A stretch of 64,000 nucleotides of DNA from positions 143,406,007 through 143,470,006 of the forward strand of contig NC_089978.1 in the NCBI RefSeq assembly GCF_036417845.1, read 5' to 3'. The notes under the pieces are model-generated. The model searched no databases and was not told where the DNA came from. It saw nothing but the letters and a program-made list of their open reading frames with translations. Shown piece after piece: positions 54,332 through 64,000 of the stretch. Position 1 is the first letter of the stretch. Each line of letters starts with the position of its first letter. Source of the DNA: Apteryx mantelli (taxonomy: Eukaryota; Chordata; Aves; Apterygiformes; Apterygidae). A program made the position numbers and the translations under genes.

Positions 54332-57300
54332 AAAGCATAATTTGGTTGAGTAATGGGGAGAGAAGATGACTATGAATTAGCGTGTACTGTGCTAATAGTA
54401 CCTCCCTCTTCTATCCCAGAAATGGGAGGAGGAGCTGAAGGCAGACTGCACTCCCTTCCTCTCCCTGCTCCTCTTCAGCAAACTCATGCTTTCAACACAA
54501 GTAGTAAGTCATGGCTGCCCGAATGAGGCAGTTACCTGCAAGGCATCTACCTAGAAGGATCCCTGGTACTCCTCATACCATCCCTGCGGTGCTGTGAGAT
54601 TGCTGCATACAACTTGTCCTCACTGTGGGCTTTTTTCACTTTACGGGGCATTGCTTTTCTCTAAGATCATTAACATAAAATAGTGAATTAATCTGGCATA
54701 TTCCATAACAGCTCAAGGATCCAACAAATAGTCACAATATTGCTTTGTCAGGCACATCACTATGGTCAGTGTACTTTGTAACAGCATGGCTGGGTGATGG
54801 CTTTAGGGGGGTGCACTTTATCTTTTTTTGTTTGTTTGTTTCATTATACTGACTTTAAAAGTCAATCTCTCACTCTTTCTTTTATTCAAAAGTCCTACTG
54901 TTTGCCTTCCTGAAGAACAGGGAGAAATTTGACATCTAAAATATTTATGGGATGGGAAAACGTTCATGCTGAATTTATTAAGAAATGTGTTTTGATTCTT
55001 ATGCTAGCAAGTAAAAGTCGTTTGAATACTACTTTGCTAAGTTCTTTGCTTGTTTGTCTCTCTTAGCAAGGAGACACCATTGTAAATTTCCATTATAGAG
55101 GAGAGATGACAGAAAATCTGACACACTATCATTATGTAAAAGAATACTAACTCACGCCTTGTTACTGGCAATTACTGTACTTCTAAGAGTAACCTTTTCT
55201 TTACCATTAGTGATGATTAAGCCAGATACAAAATATGAGGGGATTTATATCATGTATTCCCATACAATGTGCTTTATCATCCTTAAAACATCATTGACTA
55301 ACTGGATCTTTCCACTGCAGTGAACTCATTTAACACCAGCCAGAAAGTCTTATACTATGCCTTTGCTTCGCTCAATTTGCAGCCATTGCATTTGTGTTCT
55401 TTTTTTTTGAATAAGTGTGAGCCATACTATGAACAGACTTGATCTGAATTTAAAAAGAATTCTTATAAAACTGTGGATTATATCCTCTCCTGCAGAGATA
55501 CAGAGAGCTTTTTTGCAATGAAGTGCAAAAATGTGAAGGAACTACAGGAGTTAGGGAAGCTGTGGACAGCCCACACAGCATGGTTAGCAGAAAGTCCTGC
55601 TCCTTTCGGCTTGTGTTGGGAAGGTGGCAATTAAGATAAGGCTGCAAAATCTGTCACCTTTTACTCCATCCATCACCCACAGCAATGAGACCACTTTTCC
55701 TCTCTAGTGGATATGATGCAATTCCCTTTCCTCTCCCTAAGAAAGGAGAAATGCTTTTCTTCTAGCTGAGCTAGTTGAAGATTCGTTCCGGTGTGTATAA
55801 TTAATGAGTGGCAGCAATGAGACAAATGATAAACTTCAGAGATCTTTGGAGAAAAAAAAGCATTTTTGGAAAATAACTTTGAAAGAAATGTTAAAATGAG
55901 AACACTAAGGGGATCAGCATTTAAGGGGGCTACATTTAATGTGTGAATTACTTGAAACTGCAATTTGCTTTTGTTGGAATCAAGCTTTCCAAGAAAATGG
56001 TACTCAAAGCTATTGTACAAGATATTTTTTTAAGTCCCAGTGATTCAAGTACATAAAAAAATGTCAAGAAACACTATGATTTGTTTTCATCTTCTATTTT
56101 ATTGTTCAAAATCCAAGATAATAAAGCCCTCATTTCACATCTAGAAATACTTGAAATAATATGCTCTTCAGGGGGGAAACAGACTGAACAGCAGTTAAGT
56201 TATTATTTTCACTAAACTAAATAATAAGCTTTAATAAAAAGCCTCTTCTTAGCAGTATTGTCCATTATTAACATGACTACACTAGTTCTTTAGTATTTTT
56301 ATTTCTGAAAGACTCTTGATGCTGCTTTTTCCTCAGGAGAGTGCTAATCTATACATTATATAGCTTATGTATACGGCTGACTGACCAACCAATTGTGCCT
56401 GTCTGCAGAAAGCTGAGTTTTCTATGTCCAGCTGCTTTTTGCGACACAACAAGGAAGAAGTCTTAGGCATCTGATGCACCTTGGTCACCCTCGTCTGTTT
56501 GCAGTCATCCCTGTTTAAAGTGCATGATAACTTTTATGACCTTGCTGAAGATACTGTGTACAATGCACTTGAGATTGCACATGCTTTGAATTTTCTGTGT
56601 ATTTGTGAAGATTAAAAGAGATTTTAATACTAAAACAAAGGGGTCACTCCTGCTGGGGTAGTGTTGCCTGTATGTAGCCATAACTGAAATATATACTGAA
56701 TATTTCGAAGGCAAAAGCTTCTATTTTAATTAATAATACTGTCTCTATGCATCCCTGTAACGAAGAGACTCAACACTTCGTGTATTAAAGAGTAGAGCTC
56801 CCTGATTCTCTTCCTCTCTGTGTTCTGCATCCTACAGATCAGAAAACTTCCAAAGTTTGTGCTCAAGTACCCAGATAGTTTCTTAAAACCAAAATATTTA
56901 ATCTTTATAGTTGGAACAGAGCAGACTGCAAGAGACAGACTTTTTAACACAGTAAAAGAGCTACAAGCCTGTCTTTCTTATCCTAAGGTCTTTGCCCTGT
57001 GGTACCGAGTCATAGAAGTTTTGCTTTTTCAGATCCTACAGTAGAATCAATGCACTTTATTCTCTACAGAATTTCTTTAGGGAGATCATTTTAGGTGTTT
57101 TTTTTTTATTTTTTTTTAACTATTACTGTTCTTTTGGATTACTTTGCTCCCAGACTGGCAAAAACAGTTGTGTTAACACTGCTTGTCATCTGTCTGAGGC
57201 TGAAGATTATTACATATTAGCTAACTGTCAGCGCTCAATCCTATTTCAGTAGTTACTACTTTCTCCCTAGTTATTATTTTAAGCTAGATATTTATCCAGA

Positions 57301-58040
57301 CTGCAGTTTTGAAACTATTGAATAGGCATTAACCTCTAAAGCAAGTGAAGACGGTATTGGGAGGAACAAACAAGAGTTAGAACAGGAGTGGATGGTAACC
57401 TGTTAATCAGAGCTACCATTTGCAGAAGACAAATGTATTTAGTTATACGTTGAAAGCAGCATTTTCTCAGGTAGGTGCAAAGGTCTTCTAGTGATCCTCC
57501 ACCCTGTTTACTAGGAGGTTGATTATTTGGAGCCAGTGAACAGTATAAGTCAACTTTCTAGCCAGCCTGTCATTAATTAAACCGACATATGAATATATTA
57601 AAAATTCTGATCACCTGGTATAATACAGTATCACAATAACTGATGTTAAAAAATTAACTTCCTATCCTTTGCAGCTTATACAGACTTCAAGGTTACTGAC
57701 TAATATGGTTCTTACTCTATTACATGTAGCTGAGTGCCAGTAAAAAAGAACTACTCAAAAGTTTCATTATGTTTTGATAAACATCCTGTCTAAAGGCAAG
57801 GTGTTTCTCCTGGAATATTATTTATGACATTTTTTCCCTTAAGGAAATATCCCATAATAAACTGCTGAAAATGTTATATTTTTGCAGCAAATATGAACAT
57901 ATCAAAGTCACTGGCACTGTGCCTCATCAGTCCACAAGCAGGTTTGAAAGCCACAGGGAGTTTTGTGTAGGGAAAGTGTTTTCTGCCCATGCAGATTTCA
58001 CCAGGAGAAGTCCAAATGCAGGAAAAATTTCCTTAGTTGC

Positions 58041-58062
58041 TTTTTTTTTTTTTTTTTTTTTT
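58041..58062. repeat. Poly-T run (22 T)
   Basis: Homopolymer tract, no flanking element recognised. Confidence 0.9.
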
Positions 58063-58543
58063 AATATGGCATATTGTACCACCACGGAGCTACATGTTTG
58101 GAAGAAAAAAAACCTTTTCGTTCTTTTCTCATGTAGTGACAGATCTAGTGTAAAAAGGAAAATGGACTCAGGACTTGGGTCTGAAGTCAGGAACACAAGA
58201 AGTGATTGCATTTCTTCAGTCATCGTCTTAAAGACCAAAACGGTAAGTGGAAAGACTAGGGCTTATATCTTAGTAGCTAACTATATTTTGGCTATTACTG
58301 CATGCTTTGGTAGTTAGCTTAAGAAGCATCTTTCTAATACACAAGATGTTATATGGGATCCTAGCCATTTCATCATCTGAAATTCTGGTGGTCATGTTTC
58401 TATCTGGAAATATGTTATCAGAAGGCCATCTATGTGTCTATAAAGGGATTAAGTGAAAAATATAATCATGACAAAAGAAAAAGGATTAAAGGCTCCTTTC
58501 TTTCTATTTGTCCTGTACGGAAGGGTTTAAAGCCAGGATTTTC

Positions 58544-58568
58544 AAGTTAGGATTGCCAATCCTAACTT
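58544..58568. repeat. Palindrome with 12-bp perfect arms and 1-nt centre
   Basis: AAGTTAGGATTG, then C, then the exact reverse complement of the first arm. Found by reading both strands; no known site is recognised. Confidence 0.9.
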
Positions 58569-61500
58569 TAAGTGTAGAAGCCTAAATATATTAGGGAGGG
58601 AATGCGTCTTTAGTTATTCCTTTAGGCAATTTTTTGGGTGCCCCTTTGATACAAAGTACCCACAGCATAGCTCACAATTGAATGCTTTGCTGGTAAAGTA
58701 AAGTGTATAGATTTATGGGTTACCTTCCATTGTTTCTTGACTGAGGAACGTTATTTTCCACTGTCTGGAAGACAAGCACGTTCATTTTAGAAAGCCCAAA
58801 GTCCTTCATTTCGGATTCCTCAATATCAGCATGCTATAGCTGCTCTTATAAAAGAGGATTTTCCCTCAAACATGACAGGAATTTCCCATGTAAACTTTTA
58901 ATTTCATTAATTAACCAAGCAAAAGCAAATCCGCTGGTTAGAGAAGGCACCAGCACAGCCTCTGCTATGCTGAACAGCCTTTTTCTGCAATAACTTTTCC
59001 CACAATTGCTCTCAGAACAGATGTAAAGAATGATTTATGTTTCCCATTACTATAATGTATTTTTTTTATTACTTATCATTATTCTGTAATACTGCGTACT
59101 AATAACCATGTTACTTCATTAAAAGAGAGGTTCAACTTATGCTGCCCCAAATTATGATATATCTAAGGAAGAATGAGTACAAAACCTGGCATTTATTTTC
59201 TTCAGAGAGTGCATAAGATATTTAGAGCAACTCAATTCTGTGCTTTTAGCACTTAGGTGGAAGTATTTGCTATAATCATTTTTGGAATGAGTACATCACA
59301 TGGCAACTCCTATACCATAGCTTAAAGTATGTGGGCTAATCTCTAAAACACTTCCAAATCATCTCCTTCAAAAAGTAACCTCGCAATGCATGAAGGAGTC
59401 CCTTTTCATCCTTTCAGTGGGATGGAGGAAAGGAAGGTTATATTCTTAGGATGATGTTATAACTGAAATGTGCTGTCCCAGACAGCACGGGTCTCTTACT
59501 CCCAGGTAAGGTATTTATCTTATGTGGTGATATCTGCTGTGATACAGTGAAGTGGATGTGATGTATTTCTTCTAGGACAGATCTTCAGGGCCTGCAGAAC
59601 AGGCAGTGGCATATCAGCCTTTCACACTGGAGACTCCTTTCAAACTTCTATATGAAAATTTTTACTTCTCTCCGTGTCTGAGGGACAGGTGACAATCTTC
59701 AGGCATGCATGCCTACACTACAAGAGTAGCAGTAGTGTTTTGCCCTCTTTCTTTCTCTGCAGGGGCATGGAGTGAGACGGTGTCTTTCCCCGTATTACAG
59801 TCACATCTTTCACACTAGCCCTATTTTATTGTATCTTTAAAGGGAAAATCAGAGGGATTACATAACAAAATGACAGATGGTAACACTTCAAGAAATACAG
59901 TGACAACTCACACAGTTAGGTGCTTCTGGATTAGAGTGAATCATCCATGTGCAAATTAAAAGTCAGAAGTAACTGCAAATGGCAACAACAACTTTTCCAG
60001 AGCCTAGCACAGGTAGATTTTCTTTGATGCCCTTGGGGCAGCAGGTGTGCCTGGGAGGAATTCCCGCTCACAGTATTTAAAATATAATCAATTTGTATGA
60101 TGATGGAATTACTGGGTGGGCAGTGTGTGGAGGGGGGAAGAGGGGGCACATATTATTAATACCCTTAAGGTGAAAGCATTTAATTTGCCTCTTTTCTTTT
60201 AGCATTCACTATTCTAGAATAATGGAAATGATCAAAAGAGGATTAGGTACTAGATCCTGTTGGACAGCCTAAATTCTCACCTTTTGGGGGCCATTCAAAT
60301 TCTGCCATTCAGTCAGAAATGCTGTTATAGCCCATGAACTTTATAAAGTGTCTCAAAGTGTGTACTGATGGAACATCAAATCTTCATGAGACTAGAAATG
60401 TGGATATTATGTTGCTATTAGGCATGGTTAGTTGCAACGTTAAAGCTCTGAATTCACTGAAATTTTGGATACAATTCTGATCGTATCCAATACAAGCTTG
60501 CAAAGCCTATTAAAAATGTATTTGAGGTGCTGTGAAAGGTACATACTCCAGGACATAGCCAGAAGAGGCTTGTGTGTAGATGTATGCCAAATAACTAGTT
60601 AGAGTGTTCAGCTGAAAACTGAAAAACTGGAAGTGGACTCTGCCAAAGACAATTTAGAAGCCAACAGATCAATAAATGGTGCTCAGGTAGACTATTGTAT
60701 GCAGTCATTTGTTCTTACAAATGTTGGCAATAGGGAACATTTTATTAATTAGCCAATGTCATAGCCTCCAGAAAAGAAAGCATGTGGGCTGAGTTCATCC
60801 CTCGTATAACCACAGTTAAATTTGCCTTTTGCAGTTATGTAAAACATCCTTTAGGGAACAGAAAATTGGGTCTGGCATTGCATTTGTTCAGAGACTATGT
60901 ATGAGTAAGCCTTTATTTCTATCTGTCCTTTAAAGCCTCATGAAAAGCTGGCATAGAAAATCAGGGGTGTTAAATACACATTAAATCTATTTATATAAAC
61001 TTCCCCCAATCCCTGTTTGTTTGTTTTTAATTTGAGTCCAAATTGCGAGAAGTTAGTTTCTGGATCTCTGTTTCTTTCAGCAAATAATGATGTTACTAAA
61101 GTTATGCTGGGAAACATGCATTTCAGTTTTATACAAGCAATTTTGCCTGCATCTACACTCATATTCACTAGAGCTTTGAAAAATACTCCTGCCAGGTCAT
61201 TTACCTTTGTCTGTCAGAAGTTTGTTCAAAAATACTTAGTGGTGTTTTTACTTGTTTGTTGCTCAAAATTGTTTGACTCCTTTTTTCAAATTCATATCAG
61301 ATCAAGGGTCACTTGAAAGTAGCTTGTTTCAGCTGAGTCCTTGACTGTCTTCTATGATGTGTATTAAGAAGCCCAAGTCAGTGTTGCATCATTTTTGCTC
61401 TCTGAGTGTACTATTGAAACTTTTATGGAGAAGTGGAAGAAAATGAAATTTCAAGAGAACTACATGAATCCTGATTTCCACACATGTTCCTAAAATACCT

Positions 61501-62232
61501 GTGGTATTTTTCACAACTTGCTGATAATAAACAAGACACTAGTACAAGCACTCATGGAAGATGAAAGAAAAGCTAATACTGAGTTTCCATCAAAACACAT
61601 ATAAACCTACATTCAGTCCTAATCAATGTCCATTGTTGCTTGATAATCCTTGTCCAGATCTGATAAGAGCAGTAGGCCTTCAGTCTTTTGATTTCATTGA
61701 TACACTGTATTTAAGTTCTAGTTCTCTTCTTCAATTAGCTAAAAATATTATGAAGAATATGTTATAACAATGTTATAAGGAATTTTTTCCCCTTACTAGG
61801 AACTGAAAAAAAAGGAACATGAAGCTGGGCAAGTATATTCATTCTGAAAATCAGGAGTTTGATGTGACCATCGCAGACTGGGAAGAATGAACATTTAAAT
61901 TCCCAACAGTGAAACAGCTATTCATTTTCAGATCAACACAACACCCAGTGAAGACAATGGTATGCTTTTCATTAACCTCAGTATGCATCGAATTGAATCT
62001 TCTGAGCAACACATTTCTGAGTCGTAAGAGTGTTGTTCTAGCTGAAATTTCTTTCCTGTACAGATTTCCTGTTGTCTTTAAAGTATGTTATGGCTCTCTG
62101 GACTTGGGATTATATTTGAAATACTACTGATGGTTTTGAGGAGTTTGCTTTTTTTTGTTTTTAATCTTGTTATAATTCAGTGTATTATTTTAACCCTTGA
62201 TAAACTCTTTTACTTAAAAAGTAAACTTTTGC

Positions 62233-62252
62233 TGTTGTTGTTGTTGTTGTTG
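62233..62252. repeat. (GTT)n microsatellite
   Basis: About six to seven GTT units. Confidence 0.85.
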
Positions 62253-63710
62253 AGAATCTAGCTGTTTGTTAGAGTATTACTGTGTGCGGAAAGACAAGAG
62301 GTTGGTCTGAGTCACTGAAGATATACTAAAATGATAATTTAAAGGCAAAATGCTTAAAGAGCTGAGATCAGTGAGGCCATATGTAATTGCATCTTGAGTT
62401 TACTGAACAGGGACATGTTTTATGTAATCACAGATAGTATGGTTTGGTCATATTCATTCTTTTGTTAACATGTTGTCTACTGAATGGAAATGAAAATTAA
62501 CATCAATAGAAAAAACATTTTTCTAGAAAGCTTTCTGATGTTCAAATGCAGTGTCAAATGTTGATTGCTGTTGCATGCTTTATAGAACATTTGAAATACG
62601 TATTATCACTGCACTGATCTGACAAAGCCACCTCCTTAAACCCCATAAGACATTTTCTGCTACTAAGACAATTTATTTTGAGCATGTTGTTAGAAATAAT
62701 AAGCTGTTGTTTAACAGGCTTTGAATGAGCAAGCCTTCAGTCCTGACCCTCTAGAACTCTGATCATCACCCTTGACCTTCTCCTTCAATGTACCAAAAAT
62801 GACCTCCTTATACATCAGTTTGATCATTCTATAGTATCTGACCAAAACCTATAAGAAGTGGATTTGGGTGTGTAACCATTTAAACAATTTCTGCCATAGT
62901 ATAGTCAAGTATCCTGGCCAGCTAGGGGCAAAAATACCAAAATTTTTAATTTGATGAGAACATAAGTCAGGCTTCTGTCACTTTTGCTCCTCTTGCTTCC
63001 TTTGAGAAGTACAAGCAGGGGTAGGAAAGAGCCAGCTGAGACAATACCAGGGACAATATTTCTATAATTATACTGGTTGAAAGCACTCTTCTGATTGAAG
63101 TATTTAGGCCAGTATACAACTGGCCTAGTTAACATAATTTCATTGGTTCTGTTTAAACAGCGAGATAATAGAAAGTCAGGATTAACTGCTATCACCCAGC
63201 AGCAACTGTGGTACGTAGGCAATGGCAGAGGATGAAGGACAGAGTTTTCGCCATCACTTGGTGTTTGTTCCTCATGCTAGGTATTGAGCGTGCTAACAGA
63301 GGGAAAAGCGATTCCATGCTGGGCCTGACGGAGCTTTCTTCCCCTTAGGAGGATCAAGTGCCTGGGAAGAGGAACTCAGAACTAAAACGGACAGAAAGGA
63401 TCAAGATGCCAAGTGCTGTTCCTCTTACAAAATTTCAGTAAACAAAAATAAGCCATGGTTTGACAGGCCTTCAAGAATGGTTTAAAGAAAAGTACTCTGT
63501 CTTGCACTTTAATTTTTGTGGTAGATTCAAATGGCCTTATCAGGGCTGAGTTTCTTGCATGCACATCAATATACATAAATAGCTATATATGTATGTCTAT
63601 ATGAATATGTGTGTGTTTGTTTGCTGAGATTCATTTTTCAACTCCTTGTGGTTTACCAGACTGTAATGCTGTAATGGCTCTCAAGTAACTGCTGTGTGCC
63701 TCATTAATAT

Positions 63711-63742
63711 AAAATAAAAATAAATAAATAAAATAAAATAAA
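63711..63742. repeat. A-rich AAATA/AAAATA simple repeat
   Basis: Low-complexity tract of AAATA-type units. It contains several AATAAA words by composition and is not taken as a polyadenylation signal. Confidence 0.8.
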
Positions 63743-64000
63743 CCCAATTTTTAAAAAGTGTTATTACCCAGTATACTGTAGGGGCAATGAGACTCCATTG
63801 CATAAATACCTGTTTCATTAACTTCAGAAACTGGATTATTTACTGAATGGGATACAAATAGGATTCCCACTACTAGTCTTTCCTGAAAATCCATGCCTGT
63901 CACTTTATAACTAAAACCTGTATTTTCCAGTATAAAGACTGTATTAGCACCTTCAGAGCTGCAGGTAATCTAACATGACAATGAAACTTGGAGGCATGAG

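Larger units (their letters stand above)
54332..64000. other. Intergenic region to the right end
   Basis: About 9.7 kb, AT-rich. No convincing gene is seen. It holds a T22 run at 58041-58062, a 25-nt near-perfect palindrome at 58544-58568, a GTT run at 62233-62252 and an A-rich AAATA repeat at 63711-63742. A weak exon-like patch lies at 63353-63442. Confidence 0.5.

Noticed and set aside
63711..63742. Several AATAAA words as polyadenylation signals
   Set aside because: They arise from the AAATA simple repeat and no gene ends there.
1..64000. tRNA, rRNA, CRISPR, bacterial operon or viral genes
   Set aside because: No cloverleaf with anticodon features, repeat-spacer array or prokaryotic gene layout was seen. 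The RT-like ORFs are CR1 LINE, not retroviral: no gag/env or LTR pair is visible.
32000..64000. PHF21B exons expected from human synteny
   Set aside because: I could not find any recognisable PHF21B coding sequence; the gene probably lies beyond the window.

Overview
This is vertebrate nuclear DNA, most likely from a bird. The mobile DNA is dominated by CR1 LINEs with the typical octamer 3' tail, no SINEs are visible, and the one complete gene encodes a recognisable 470-residue NUP50 (nucleoporin 50, Npap60).

Layout, left to right. Positions 1-6.1 kb look like the 3' end of a + strand gene: a terminal coding exon at 574-694 followed by about 5.4 kb of likely 3' UTR. The tail-to-tail position beside NUP50 matches KIAA0930 in the human map, so that symbol is a synteny inference. 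A CR1 copy (called CR1-A here, minus strand, 6664-9685) lies just beyond it. NUP50 is on the minus strand: polyadenylation signal near 13.6 kb, a 3' UTR of about 3.9 kb, seven coding exons between 17539 and 28169, and 5' UTR and promoter in a CpG island at about 30.8-31.9 kb. The seven exons join without a frame break to 1413 nt including the stop. From 32 to 64 kb I see no protein-coding gene. This stretch holds a second near-identical CR1 (CR1-B, plus strand, about 43050-46219), an older decayed CR1 (CR1-C, plus strand, about 52367-54331), simple repeats and a GC-rich patch.

Function. NUP50 is a mobile nuclear-pore basket protein that helps importin-alpha/beta cargo cycling. It has an N-terminal importin-alpha-binding segment, five FG dipeptides and a C-terminal Ran-binding-type domain. 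Its promoter has a YY1-type site, an NRF1-type palindrome, two CACGTG boxes and a CCAAT box, as expected for a housekeeping gene. A TATA-like box on the other strand hints at divergent transcription.

Main points of interest. (1) CR1-A and CR1-B are an inverted pair about 33 kb apart that bracket NUP50. They share the same disabling lesions in ORF2, yet have different 5' truncations and 3' tails, so they look like separate insertions from one already defective source. (2) Their bodies are almost identical (4 differences seen in about 2.66 kb) while the last ~350 bp differ at 12 or more sites, a mosaic pattern that suggests gene conversion or a recombinant source. (3) NUP50 residue 29, which in human is the start Met of the short isoform Npap60S, is Val here. 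I found no clearly new multi-gene system.
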